NCBI RefSeq assembly: GCF_008704935.1
Contig: NZ_CP023692.1
Coordinates: 1,736,001-1,800,000, forward strand
Length of the DNA stretch: 64,000 nt
Direction: 5' to 3'
Origin: Streptomyces vinaceus
GTDB taxonomy: Bacteria > Actinomycetota > Actinomycetes > Streptomycetales > Streptomycetaceae
The position numbers and the translations under genes were made by a program. Below the pieces are notes generated by a model, which saw only the letters and a list, made by a program, of their open reading frames with translations, ran no database searches and had not been told where the DNA came from. The stretch's first letter is position 1, and every line of letters begins with the position of its first letter. This document shows positions 17,561 through 26,460 of the stretch, piece after piece.

Positions 17561-18763
17561 TTATCTAACTGAAGGCAAGAGCTTGAGGGTCGGCGAACCG
17601 GCCAAAAGGGTCGAATCGCCCATCTCGCTCAGCACCAGGGCCAGCGCCCCCAGCACCTCGGCCCGGCCGCCCAACGATCCGGTGAGCACGGAGAGTTGGC
17701 GTGCCGCGCTGGGGATCGCGTACCTCCCCACGGATTCACGTATGGGGGCCAGGATCAGTTCACCGGCCTCCGCCAGCGAACCGCCGAGGACCACCCGGCT
17801 CGGGTTGAGCACGTTGCACAGGTTCGCGACACCACTACCCACATGGCGGCCCACGTCCGCGATCACGCGACGGCAGCCCGGATCACCCTCACGGGCCAGT
17901 TCGACCACGCGCTCCATGGTGAGTTCGGGCCCGTGCGTGCTCTGCAGCAGCGGCAGTACGTACCGGGCCGCGGCGAAGGTCTCCAGGCAGCCGCGGTTGC
18001 CGCAGCGGCACACCGGGCCGGACTCGTCCAGGGTGATGTGCCCGATCTCGCCGGCGGTGCCGCCGGGACCCCGGTAGATCTGCCCGTTGATCACCAGCCC
18101 CGCGCCGACGCCGCTCGCGACCTTGATGTACGCGAGGTCCTTGACCCCCCGGCCGCTCCCCCACACCAGCTCCCCGAGCGCTCCGAGGTTGGCGTCGTTG
18201 TCCACGTACACGGGCACGCCGAGGCGCTGCGAGAGCTCCTGGCGCGGGTTGATCCCGGCCCAGCCCGGCAGGATCGCCGTGGAGCCCAGGGTGCCGGATT
18301 CCACGTCGATGGGGCCCGGGACGCCCAGCCCGACGCCGATGACCTTCTCCAGGCCCACCCCGATGCCCGCGATCAACTCCCCGACCAGGGCTTCCGCCCG
18401 GTCGAAGCCGTCCGCCCAGGAGGCGTCCACGTCCAGCGGGGCCGATTTCTCGGCCAGGACCTGGTGGGCGAGGTTGCCGACGGCCACCCGCAGGTGGGTG
18501 TGGCCGAAGTCCACGCCGATCACGATGCCCGCGTCACCGCTGAGCGAGACGCTGCGCGCGCGGCGGCCGCCCGCCGAGGTGTCCGTGACCTCGACGGTCC
18601 CACCGTCCTTGAGCTCGCGGACGATGTTGGAGACCGTGGCCGCCGACAGTCCGGTGGACCGGGCGATCTCCGCCTGGGTCAGCGAACCCGCGAGCCGCAC
18701 CGCCCGCACGACCCGTTCGAGATTCGCGCGGTGCAGCGAAGACTGCGATCCGGGAGTCTGCAC
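17561..18763 (-). CDS. rok7B7: ROK-family transcriptional regulator (Rok7B7 type)
   Basis: 400 residues: N-terminal winged HTH (residues about 12-70, LTQAEIARSTGLSAATVSNIVREL), then a ROK sugar-kinase fold with VIGVDFGHTHLRVAV, VPGPIDVESGTL, YVDNDANLGALGE and the zinc motif CRCGNRGCLE near 250. The GTG start has GCAGGAG 10 nt upstream. It lies 117 nt upstream of, and co-directional with, xylF. In S. coelicolor the ROK gene at this place (Rok7B7) controls the xyl operon and influences carbon catabolite repression and antibiotic production; orthology here is inferred from context. Two short hairpins (18787-18804 and near 18838) lie in its leader. Confidence 0.82.
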   Translation of the reverse strand: MQTPGSQSSLHRANLERVVRAVRLAGSLTQAEIARSTGLSAATVSNIVRELKDGGTVEVTDTSAGGRRARSVSLSGDAGIVIGVDFGHTHLRVAVGNLAHQVLAEKSAPLDVDASWADGFDRAEALVGELIAGIGVGLEKVIGVGLGVPGPIDVESGTLGSTAILPGWAGINPRQELSQRLGVPVYVDNDANLGALGELVWGSGRGVKDLAYIKVASGVGAGLVINGQIYRGPGGTAGEIGHITLDESGPVCRCGNRGCLETFAAARYVLPLLQSTHGPELTMERVVELAREGDPGCRRVIADVGRHVGSGVANLCNVLNPSRVVLGGSLAEAGELILAPIRESVGRYAIPSAARQLSVLTGSLGGRAEVLGALALVLSEMGDSTLLAGSPTLKLLPSVR

Positions 18764-19054
18764 GACTCATCCACTCCTGCCCATTAGCGACGGCTGGCCG
18801 TCGCCCCCCGAGCCGGCGGTCGCGGCTTGGTGCTCCGAGACCCCGGCGTCTCTCCAACTTGTGAACCTTAAGTCGAGCCTTTGGCCCTCCAGACGTCAAG
18901 AGGCTGACGCAGAACGAATCGGCCACTACCGGTCATAAGTATGAAAGACATCCCTCCAGATCGTGTTACGGTCGCTGAGGCAACCGGTTCTCTGCGGCTT
19001 TCGGGCCGGACCGGGTGCCCTGTACTGACGGCGCTACGCAAGGAGGTGTTCGGG
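18764..19054. promoter_or_regulatory. Divergent promoter region of the ROK gene and mgtA leader
   Basis: No gene was found. The left side holds the ROK leader with a GCGACGG-CTGG-CCGTCGC hairpin (18787-18804). For the rightward transcript, TACGGT (18967-18972) is a weak -10 candidate without a clear -35. It ends at the ribosome-binding site of the leader ORF. Confidence 0.35.
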
Positions 19055-19096
19055 ATGAGTCCCGATCGAAGTCTTTGCAGCGCTCTCGTCGGCTGA
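19055..19096 (+). CDS. 13-codon leader ORF upstream of mgtA
   Basis: ATG at 19055 reads MSPDRSLCSALVG then TGA. It has an exemplary ribosome-binding site: AAGGAGG at 19040-19046, 8 nt before the ATG, stronger than that of most genes here. It lies 272 nt before the mgtA start in an otherwise gene-free leader. Short leader ORFs with Pro and acidic codons sense Mg2+ or translation stress upstream of mgtA in enterobacteria (MgtL); the Pro-Asp pair at codons 3-4 is compatible. Function is inferred from position, ribosome-binding site and downstream structure. Confidence 0.5.
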   Translation: MSPDRSLCSALVG

Positions 19097-19368
19097 GCTG
19101 ATCGGCTGATCTTCCCCTGAGTGCGCACGGCCGCGCCCGGTCGCGGTTCGGCCGCGGCACCCGCCGCTGCCCGTGCGGTTCTGCATTCCTTCTCCTTTCT
19201 CCCCCTCCCCTTCCTTCCGCATGCCCCGGCACTTCCGCCGCGCGTGCGTCATCCATGCCCCTCGGCGTGCCCAGCGGCGCTCTCGCGCCGTCCTGCGCCG
19301 ACCCATGATCACTCCACGTGACCGTGCGGCTTCGCGCTGCCCGGACACGGTGGAGGGAGGTATTCGTC
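19097..19368 (+). promoter_or_regulatory. Putative attenuator in the mgtA leader
   Basis: After the leader ORF stop come an outer stem CGCACGG/CCGTGCG (19124-19130, 19171-19177) and two mutually exclusive inner stems. CCGCG (19131-19135) can pair with CGCGG (19142-19146), which can instead pair with CCGCG (19152-19156). A 33-nt pure pyrimidine tract follows at 19186-19218. This resembles a transcription attenuator or Rho-loading site. The last 150 nt show no clear structure apart from the mgtA ribosome-binding site. Confidence 0.45.
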
Positions 19369-22113
19369 ATGACCATGCTCACCCCCCGTACCCCCACCAC
19401 GCTCGCACCGCCGGGCAAGGGCCGCCGCGAGCGCAAGGCGGCCGAGCTGGAGACCCGTACCCGGCTCGCCGGCGAGCGGCTCGCCGGATTCAGCGCCCGC
19501 CCCGGCGTGCAGGTGCTCCAGGAGCTCGACGCCTCCCGCAGCGGCCTCACCCACGCCGAGGCGGCTCTGCGCCTGGAGCGGCACGGCGCCAACGTCGTGG
19601 CCCACGAGCGCGCCCCGCGCTGGTGGTTCCAGCTGGCGAAGGCGTTCTGGAACCCCTTCATCGGCGTCCTCGTCTTCCTGGCCGCCGTCATGTGGTGGCA
19701 GGACCCCGCCGATCCGGGCGTCGTCATCCTCTCCGTGATGGTGGGGATCAGCGGACTGCTCCGCTTCTGGCAGGAGTTCCGCTCCGGCCGCGCCGCCGAC
19801 GCGCTGAAGAAGCTCGTCACCACCACCTGCGCGGTGCAGCGCCGGGCCGGCAGCGGCTCCGCGCCGACCACCTTCGAGGTGCCCATGGACCGGGTGGTCC
19901 CGGGCGACGTGGTGAAGCTGGCCGCCGGCGACCTGATCCCGGCCGACCTGCGGCTCATCACCTCCAAGGACCTGATGGTCGGCCAGGCCGCACTGTCCGG
20001 CGAGTCCCTGCCGGTGGCCAAGGCCGACACGCGGTCCGAGGACTTCGGCCCGGGGGTCCCCCCGGCGGAGCGAGGGGGAGGGACCACGGACCCCGTGGAG
20101 GCCGACAACCTCTGCCTGATGGGGACTTCGGTCACCTCCGGCACCGCCACCGGCGTGGTCGTCGCCACCGGCGCCGACACCTACTTCGGCTCGATGGCCG
20201 GCTCCCTGGTCGGCGAGCGCCCGCAGACCAACTTCGACAACGGCGTGCGCAAGGTCAGCTTCCTGCTGATCCGCTTCATGCTGGTCATGGTCCCGGTCGT
20301 GTTCGCGGTCAACGGCCTCACCAAGGGCGACTGGAACGAGGCCTTCCTCTTCGGCATCGCCGTCGCCGTCGGGCTGACCCCCGAGATGCTGCCGATGGTG
20401 GTCTCCGCCAACCTGGCGCGCGGCGCGGTCGCCATGTCCCAGCGCAAGGTCGTCGTCAAGCGCCTCAACGCGATCCAGAACCTGGGCGCCATGGACGTGC
20501 TCTGCACGGACAAGACCGGCACCCTCACCGAGGACCGGATCGTCCTGGACCGCTACCTGGACGTGCACGGCGACGAGGACGACGAGGTCCTGGAGTACGG
20601 GTACCTCAACTCCCACTTCCAGACCGGTCTGAAGAACCTGATGGACCAGGCCGTCATCGACCGCGTGGACGAGGCCGAGGAGGTTGTCGTCGACGCACGG
20701 TTCTCGATGGTCGACGAGATCCCCTTCGACTTCGCCCGCCGCCGCATGTCCGTGGTCCTGGCCCGCAACAGCATCGTCGGCGGCCCCGGCCGCCCCGAAC
20801 ACGTCATGATCACCAAGGGTGCGGTGGAGGAGGTCCTGGCCCTGTGCACCCACGTGCGGGACCGCGGCGAGACGGTCGAGCTCACCGATCAGCTGCGGTG
20901 GCACGTCACCCGCATCGCCGAGGACAACAACCGCCGGGGCCTGCGCGTCCTCGCCGTCGCCACCCGCACGATGGAGAGCCCGCACGACACCTACTCCGTC
21001 GCGGACGAGGACCGGCTGACCCTGGTCGGCTTCCTCGCCTTCCTCGACCCGCCGAAGGCCGACGCCGCCCGGGCGCTCGCCGCCCTGGCCGACAAGGGCA
21101 TCGCGGTCAAGGTCGTCACCGGCGACAACGAGCTCGTGGCCGCCCGGGTCTGCGCGGACGTCGGCATCGACGTCGGGCACGTGGTGCTCGGCCCCGAGAC
21201 CGACGCCCTCGACGACACGGCGCTGCGCGCGCTGGCCGCCCGTACGACGGTCTTCGCCAAGGTCAACCCGGTCCAGAAGGCCCGGATCGTCCGGGCCCTG
21301 CAGGCGGACGGGCACACCGTCGGCTTCCTCGGGGACGGCATCAACGACGCGGCGGCGCTGCGCGACGCGGACGTCGGCATCTCCGTCGACACCGCGGTCG
21401 ACATCGCCAAGGAGTCGGCGGACATCATCTTGCTGGAGAAGGACCTGACCGTCCTGGAGCAGGGCGTGATCCAGGGCCGGACCACCTTCGGCAACACGAT
21501 CAAGTACATCAAGATGACGGCCTCGTCGAACTTCGGCAACGTCTTCTCGGTCCTGGTGGCGAGCGCGTTCATCCCGTTCCAGCCGATGCTCGCGATCATG
21601 CTGCTGGTGCAGAACCTGGTCTACGACATCGCCCAGCTGGCCACGCCGTGGGACCGGATGGACGAGGAGTACCTGAGGAAGCCCCGCAACTGGGACGCCA
21701 AGGGCATCGGCCGGTTCATGGTCTGCATCGGCCCGATCAGCTCGGTCTTCGACATCGCGATGTTCGTGATCATGTGGAACGTGTTCGCGGCGAACAGCGA
21801 GGCGCACCAGGCGCTGTTCCAGTCCGGCTGGTTCATCGAGGGCCTGCTCTCGCAGACCCTGATCGTCCACATGATCCGTACCCGGAAGATCCCGTTCATC
21901 CAGTCCCGCGCCTCCTGGCCGGTGATGGTGATGACGGTCCTCGCGGTGCTGACCGGGCTGTACCTGCCCTTCTCGCCGCTGGCCTCCTCGCTGGGCTTCG
22001 TGGCCCTGCCGGCGAGCTACTTCCCGTGGCTGATCGGCGTGCTGCTGGCGTACTGCACGCTCACGCAGTTCCTGAAGACCCTGTACATCCGCAGGTTCGG
22101 CACCTGGCTGTAG
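19369..22113 (+). CDS. mgtA: Magnesium-translocating P-type ATPase
   Basis: 914 residues. P-type marks: actuator SGESLP region, phosphorylation motif DKTGTLT with Asp381, and hinge GDGINDAAAL. There are membrane helices before, between and after the cytoplasmic domains, including six near the C-terminus. The order and the NxxSxxFGN sequence (ASSNFGNVFSVL) are those of type IIIB Mg2+ importers MgtA/MgtB. GGAGGGAGG lies 8 nt before the ATG; an upstream ATG at 19318 lacks a ribosome-binding site. A low-complexity insert (GPGVPPAERGGGTTDPVE) interrupts the actuator domain. It is followed after 28 nt by mgtC, so the pair is an operon. Confidence 0.9.
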   Translation: MTMLTPRTPTTLAPPGKGRRERKAAELETRTRLAGERLAGFSARPGVQVLQELDASRSGLTHAEAALRLERHGANVVAHERAPRWWFQLAKAFWNPFIGVLVFLAAVMWWQDPADPGVVILSVMVGISGLLRFWQEFRSGRAADALKKLVTTTCAVQRRAGSGSAPTTFEVPMDRVVPGDVVKLAAGDLIPADLRLITSKDLMVGQAALSGESLPVAKADTRSEDFGPGVPPAERGGGTTDPVEADNLCLMGTSVTSGTATGVVVATGADTYFGSMAGSLVGERPQTNFDNGVRKVSFLLIRFMLVMVPVVFAVNGLTKGDWNEAFLFGIAVAVGLTPEMLPMVVSANLARGAVAMSQRKVVVKRLNAIQNLGAMDVLCTDKTGTLTEDRIVLDRYLDVHGDEDDEVLEYGYLNSHFQTGLKNLMDQAVIDRVDEAEEVVVDARFSMVDEIPFDFARRRMSVVLARNSIVGGPGRPEHVMITKGAVEEVLALCTHVRDRGETVELTDQLRWHVTRIAEDNNRRGLRVLAVATRTMESPHDTYSVADEDRLTLVGFLAFLDPPKADAARALAALADKGIAVKVVTGDNELVAARVCADVGIDVGHVVLGPETDALDDTALRALAARTTVFAKVNPVQKARIVRALQADGHTVGFLGDGINDAAALRDADVGISVDTAVDIAKESADIILLEKDLTVLEQGVIQGRTTFGNTIKYIKMTASSNFGNVFSVLVASAFIPFQPMLAIMLLVQNLVYDIAQLATPWDRMDEEYLRKPRNWDAKGIGRFMVCIGPISSVFDIAMFVIMWNVFAANSEAHQALFQSGWFIEGLLSQTLIVHMIRTRKIPFIQSRASWPVMVMTVLAVLTGLYLPFSPLASSLGFVALPASYFPWLIGVLLAYCTLTQFLKTLYIRRFGTWL
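20052..20085. repeat. REP-like GC palindrome inserted in mgtA
   Basis: A run of G's, then GGTCCC (20055-20060), ending in GGGACC (20080-20085), gives an inverted repeat inside the coding frame. It resembles a small palindromic repeat common in Streptomyces and keeps the frame open. Confidence 0.4.
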
Positions 22114-22141
22114 AGCGCCGCGCACGAGGAAGGGGGAGCCG

Positions 22142-22876
22142 ATGCTGCTCAGCGAATGGGAGATGGCCGGACACCTCGCCGCCGCGCTCGGCTTCGGGGC
22201 CGCGATCGGCCTGGAAAGGCAGTGGCGGGCCCGGATGGCAGGCCTGCGGACGAACGCCCTGGTGGCGGGCGGTGCGGCGCTGTTCGTGCTGCTCTCGCAG
22301 TACGGGTTCATCGGCGCCGTCTCGGAGGTCCAGTACGACGGCTCCCGGGTCGCGGCCCAGATCGTCTCGGGCATCGGCTTCCTCGGCGCCGGCGTCATCA
22401 TGCGCGACGGGCTGAGCGTACGGGGCCTGAACACGGCCGCCACCCTGTGGTGTTCCGCGGCCGTGGGCTGCCTGGCCGGCACCGGGATGTTCGTCCTGGC
22501 CGCCTTCGGCACGGCGGGCGTGGTGGGGGCCAACCTCCTGCTGCGCCCGCTGGGCCGGCGCCTGGACCGCGAACCGCGCGGCGGCGCGGAGGTGGCCACC
22601 GATTTCCACTTCGAGGCCGTGTGCCTGGAGGCGGAGGAGGCCCACATCCGCCACCGGCTGGTCGACGCGCTCGGCCGGCCCGGCTACACGCTGCGCTCGA
22701 TCCGCAGCCAGGACGGCCCGGGGGCCGGGCTGGTGACGGTGGCCGCGCTGCTGACCGCCGAGGGCGCGGTGGGGGGCCGGATGCTGGAGGAAGCGGTCAG
22801 CAACCTCTCGCTCGACCCCTCCGTCTCGGCGGTCAGCTGGTCGGTCGTGCCCGACCCCTCGGCCTGCGCTACTTGA
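22142..22876 (+). CDS. mgtC: MgtC/SapB-family membrane protein
   Basis: 244 residues: four or five hydrophobic N-terminal helices with MgtC signatures (FGAAIGLERQWRARMAGLRTNALV, IVSGIGFLGAGVIMRDGLSVRGLNTAATLW), then a soluble C-terminal ACT-like domain of about 90 residues. MgtC proteins modulate membrane energetics and survival at low Mg2+. AGGAAGGGGGAG precedes the ATG. Pairing with mgtA behind one leader suggests joint Mg2+ control. Its last 8 nt overlap the end of the convergent ngcG gene, leaving no room for a separate terminator. Confidence 0.88.
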   Translation: MLLSEWEMAGHLAAALGFGAAIGLERQWRARMAGLRTNALVAGGAALFVLLSQYGFIGAVSEVQYDGSRVAAQIVSGIGFLGAGVIMRDGLSVRGLNTAATLWCSAAVGCLAGTGMFVLAAFGTAGVVGANLLLRPLGRRLDREPRGGAEVATDFHFEAVCLEAEEAHIRHRLVDALGRPGYTLRSIRSQDGPGAGLVTVAALLTAEGAVGGRMLEEAVSNLSLDPSVSAVSWSVVPDPSACAT

Positions 22877-23804
22877 GGGTGGCCGAGGTCAGGCCGGCCT
22901 GGATCTGCCGCTGGAAGGACAGGTAGACCACCAGCATCGGGATCATCGCGATGGTCACGCCGGCGAACAGCACCGGCAGGTCCGTCTCGTACCCCATCTG
23001 GTACTGCAGCTGGATCAGGCCCTGGGTGAGCATGTAGCGCTCGGGGTCCGATCCGGTCTGCGGCTGCATCAGCACCGACGGCAGGATGTACTGGTTCCAC
23101 TGCCCCAGGACATTGAATATCCCGACGCTGATCAGGCCGGGCTTGGCCATCGGCAGCATCACCTGGAAGAAGATCCGGGTGTCGGAGGCCCCGTCGATCA
23201 CCGCCGCCTCGTACACGGCCGTCGGCAGCGTGCGGAAGAAGGAGTGCATGAAGAAGACGGTGAAGGGCATCGAGTAGGCCACGTACACCAGGATCAGGCC
23301 CTGGTACGTGTTGAGCATGTCCAGGCGCTTGACCATGAAGAACAGCGGGACGAGCGCCAGGAACACGGGGAACATGGCCCCGCTGACGAAGAAGTAGTAG
23401 AAGAGCCGGTTCCCCGGGAACGGGTAGCGGGCCAGCACGTACGCCGCCATCGAGCCGAGCAGCATGGTCAGCGGGACCGAGAACACCATCACGATCAGCG
23501 TGTGGGCGAAGTAGTCGCCGATGCCCTTGTCCCAGGCCCGGGAGAAGGCGTCGAAGTGCCAGTTGGAGGGCCAGCTGAGGGCCGAGCCGCCGATCTGGGC
23601 GTCGGTCTTGAACGAGCCGAGCGCCAGCCAGATCAGGGGCAGGACGATCAGTATCGCCCAGACGGCGAGGAACCCGTGGGAGAAGACGTTCAGCACCATG
23701 CCGTCGGAGCCGCTCTTCGCGCCCTGCCCGGGGCGGCCGCCGGTTCCGGAGCGCTCGGCCGAGGCCTCGCCCGGCGCCTTGATCACTGTGGACTCTGCGG
23801 TCAT
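22869..23804 (-). CDS. ngcG: N-acetylglucosamine/chitobiose ABC transporter permease NgcG (MalG type)
   Basis: 311 residues, six transmembrane helices, with the EAA loop YEAAVIDGASDTRIFFQVMLPMAKP that docks the ATPase. It is the second inner-membrane channel subunit and the last gene of ngcEFG. GAGGAG lies upstream of the ATG; it follows ngcF after 13 nt. No ATPase gene is linked, which fits the shared ATPase MsiK used by Streptomyces sugar importers. Confidence 0.87.
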   Translation of the reverse strand: MTAESTVIKAPGEASAERSGTGGRPGQGAKSGSDGMVLNVFSHGFLAVWAILIVLPLIWLALGSFKTDAQIGGSALSWPSNWHFDAFSRAWDKGIGDYFAHTLIVMVFSVPLTMLLGSMAAYVLARYPFPGNRLFYYFFVSGAMFPVFLALVPLFFMVKRLDMLNTYQGLILVYVAYSMPFTVFFMHSFFRTLPTAVYEAAVIDGASDTRIFFQVMLPMAKPGLISVGIFNVLGQWNQYILPSVLMQPQTGSDPERYMLTQGLIQLQYQMGYETDLPVLFAGVTIAMIPMLVVYLSFQRQIQAGLTSATLK

Positions 23805-23817
23805 CGGGGATCTCCTC

Positions 23818-24762
23818 TCAGAACTCGATGCGCTCGCGGCGGGTGGCGCGCAGCGTGACGACGGAGAGGACCATGGTCAGGACGAGCATGACGACGCCCA
23901 TGGCGCAGGCGTAGCCGCTCTTGCCGAAGTACAGGAAGTTGCGCATCAGCACCGTGGCCATGACCTCGCTGTGGTGGTCGGGCCCGCCGCCGAACTGGCC
24001 GGAGGTCATGGTCGACACCAGCACGAACATGTCCATGGCGGCGATGCCCAGGTAGACCGCGGAGGTCTGTACGGAGTCCCACAGCAGGGGCAGGGTGACC
24101 CTCAGGAAGGTCTGGGCGCGCCCGGCGCCGTCGAGCAGGGCGGCCTCGTAGATGTCCTTGGGCACGGACTGCATGGCGGCCGAGAACAGTACGAGGTAGA
24201 AGCCGACCCCGTGCCAGACCACCACCAGGAGCAGGCACCACAGCACGAGGTTCGGCTGGTTGAGCCATTCGACGGGGTGGGCCGGGTCCACCAGGCCCAG
24301 CTTGGTGAGGAATCCGTTCAGCAGGCCGCCCTCGTCGCTGCGGTACACCGCGCCGAAGAGCACGGCGAGGATGGCGAGGGACAGGACCTGCGGGAAGAAG
24401 TAGACGATCTTGTAGACGGAGGAGCCTCGGACGCCCCGCACCCCGCCCGCGCCGCTGCGCCCTCCCGCGTTCACCATGAAGGCGAAGAAGAGGGCCAGCA
24501 GGATGGTGATGGTCGGGACGAACACCAGGAGCAGCAGGTTGTGCCACAGGGCTCCGCGGAAGACCTCGTCCTTCATCAGCGCGGAGTAGTTGTCCAGGCC
24601 GACGAAGTCGAACGTGGGCGACTGTCCGGACCAGTTGGTGAAGGAATATCCGAACGTCTGAACGTACGGCCAGATGACGAAAGTCAGGTACAGCGCGAGC
24701 GGCAGGATGAGGAAGCCGGCGATGAAGCCGGCCCTTCCCTTGCCCTGGGCTACTTGGCTCAT
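23818..24762 (-). CDS. ngcF: N-acetylglucosamine/chitobiose ABC transporter permease NgcF (MalF type)
   Basis: 314 residues with six transmembrane helices and the EAA motif YEAALLDGAGRAQTFLRVTLPLL. A Gly/Arg-rich insert (GGRSGAGGVRGVRGSS) lies in the loop after the second helix. It pairs with NgcG to form the channel. AAGGGG precedes the ATG, and the gene starts 22 nt after ngcE. Confidence 0.87.
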   Translation of the reverse strand: MSQVAQGKGRAGFIAGFLILPLALYLTFVIWPYVQTFGYSFTNWSGQSPTFDFVGLDNYSALMKDEVFRGALWHNLLLLVFVPTITILLALFFAFMVNAGGRSGAGGVRGVRGSSVYKIVYFFPQVLSLAILAVLFGAVYRSDEGGLLNGFLTKLGLVDPAHPVEWLNQPNLVLWCLLLVVVWHGVGFYLVLFSAAMQSVPKDIYEAALLDGAGRAQTFLRVTLPLLWDSVQTSAVYLGIAAMDMFVLVSTMTSGQFGGGPDHHSEVMATVLMRNFLYFGKSGYACAMGVVMLVLTMVLSVVTLRATRRERIEF

Positions 24763-24784
24763 GGTGTCCGCCCCTTGGACGAGG

Positions 24785-26215
24785 TCAGCTGCGGTGGTTG
24801 TTCTTGGCGTTCGGGTCCTTGGCAGCCTTGTCTACCGCAGCCTGGGCCCGCTTGATCCATTCCTTTGGCTGGATCCGCTTGGCCATCAGCTCATTGGACG
24901 CGTTCTGGATCTCGGTGTCCATCTCGCTGTACCAGTCGGGGTACAGGTAGTTGAAGGTGTTCGCGCCGGCCGTCTTGACGGCCGCGACCGCCGACGCGGT
25001 GCCCGGGCGCAGCTTGACGTTCGGGTCGACGCCGTCCTTGACCACCGTGAGGGAGTTGGCCTGCTGGGCGAAGAGCGTCGACCATTCGCGCGACAGCATC
25101 GAGCGCAGGAACTCCAGGCCGCCGGCCTTGTTGGCGGCCTTCTCCGGGACGATGAAGGGCTCACCGGCGCCGGCCCGGATGGCCTCGAAGGGCAGCTTGC
25201 TGTCGGCGAGGGTCGGCACCGGCAGGAACTTCATGTCGAAGTCCTCCGGGGTCTGCTTGAGCTGCTCGTTCTCCAGCCAGGAACCGGAGGGGATGAAGGC
25301 GGCCTTGTACTGGTTCCAGGCGGTCTGGGACTCCGTGTGGGTGAGGCCGTTGGTGCCGGCCATCAGCAGGTCCTTCTCGACGACCTCGTAGACGGCCTCG
25401 ACGGCGGCGAGGGCGGCGGGGTTGCCCTCGAAGGCGTTCGGCTCCAGGTTGTCGATCGCCTTCATGGCCTCCAGACCGCCCTTCTTGGCGATCAGGTCCA
25501 TGATGACGACGTTGATGTAGTACGGGTACTTGCCCTGGTGGGCGAGTCCGCCGATGCCGGCGGCCTTGGCCTTGGCGCAGATGTCCAGGAACTCGTCCCA
25601 GGTCTTCGGCTCCGCCCAGCCCTTCTCCTTGAAGAGCTTGCCCGAGTACCAGAACCCGAACACGGTGTAGACGTAGTAGAGGGCGACGAACTTGCCGCCC
25701 TGGGTGCCCTGTTCGACGGTGCCGGGGATGAGCATGTCCCGGACCTTCTTGGCCGGGTCGTCGAGCGAGGGCGCGTCGAGCACCGGGTTGAGATCGGCGA
25801 GCTGGCCGCCCTTGGCGAGGACGTCGACCTTGATCTGCTGGGCGCCCGAGTCGTCGATGACGTCCGGCGGGTTGCCGCCGTTGAAGCGGGGCTGGAGCTT
25901 GGCGGCGATCTCCTGGGTGCCCAGGTGGGAGCTGGTCGTGCCCCACTTCTTGTCGAAGGCGGCCTCCCAGGCCTTCGCGTAGTCGTCGCCGAACCCGCCC
26001 TTGAAGACGACCACGTCCAGCTTGCCGCCCTTGGCGACGCCGAACGGGTTCTCCTTGGTCACCGCGCCCTTGTCCGGCCCCTTCGTGGTGTCCTCGCCGC
26101 CGGAGGCGCAGGCGGACAGGAAGCTCATCGTGGGCACCGAGATCAGTCCCAGCGCCGCGGAGCGCTTGATCAGGTCACGGCGGCCGAGGCCCTCACCAGT
26201 GGATCCCATGCTCAT
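24785..26215 (-). CDS. ngcE: N-acetylglucosamine/diacetylchitobiose-binding lipoprotein NgcE
   Basis: 476 residues. A Tat lipoprotein signal is visible (GRRDLIKRSAALGLISVPTM, lipobox LSAC). The mature protein is a family 1 solute-binding protein with the NgcE-specific opening GGKLDVVVFKGGFGDDYAKAWEAAF. The ATG at 26215 has GAAGG 7 nt upstream; a second ATG two codons later is possible. NgcE binds GlcNAc and chitobiose from chitin or wall turnover. A DasR-like dre site overlaps the promoter, which predicts induction by GlcNAc. Confidence 0.9.
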   Translation of the reverse strand: MSMGSTGEGLGRRDLIKRSAALGLISVPTMSFLSACASGGEDTTKGPDKGAVTKENPFGVAKGGKLDVVVFKGGFGDDYAKAWEAAFDKKWGTTSSHLGTQEIAAKLQPRFNGGNPPDVIDDSGAQQIKVDVLAKGGQLADLNPVLDAPSLDDPAKKVRDMLIPGTVEQGTQGGKFVALYYVYTVFGFWYSGKLFKEKGWAEPKTWDEFLDICAKAKAAGIGGLAHQGKYPYYINVVIMDLIAKKGGLEAMKAIDNLEPNAFEGNPAALAAVEAVYEVVEKDLLMAGTNGLTHTESQTAWNQYKAAFIPSGSWLENEQLKQTPEDFDMKFLPVPTLADSKLPFEAIRAGAGEPFIVPEKAANKAGGLEFLRSMLSREWSTLFAQQANSLTVVKDGVDPNVKLRPGTASAVAAVKTAGANTFNYLYPDWYSEMDTEIQNASNELMAKRIQPKEWIKRAQAAVDKAAKDPNAKNNHRS

Positions 26216-26351
26216 GTCCTCGCCTTCGTCAGAAGTGTGAAGGAGGCCGGAACTCGACGAATGCCCGTGGTCACCGAACGTACGGACGTCACCGCGGTCC
26301 CCACCGTCCCCCGGTCCGGTGCCGCTCGCAACGCGATGATCCGGACGAGGC

Positions 26352-26384
26352 ACAGGTATAGTCCACTTCCGTTCATGTGAGCAA
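26352..26384 (-). promoter_or_regulatory. ngcE: ngcE promoter with DasR-like (dre) operator
   Basis: The 16-mer at 26352-26367 matches the DasR dre consensus ACTGGTCTAGACCACT at 13 of 16 positions. On the minus strand TTGCTC (26384-26379), 18 nt, then TATACC (26360-26355) form a promoter, so the operator covers the -10. Confidence 0.6.
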
Positions 26385-26460
26385 GATCATGCACACGGTT
26401 GTCCGTCAGCTTTTCCGAGTTGAGACCTCCCCGAAACCTGGCCCCGGCCGGAAAAAGCGG

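Noticed and set aside
18855..18875. TTGTGAACC resembling half of a Rex site near the ROK gene
   Set aside because: The second half-site is missing.
19309..22647. Minus-strand open frame of over 1,100 codons opposite mgtA-mgtC
   Set aside because: Shadow of the two plus-strand genes; no recognisable domain or ribosome-binding site.
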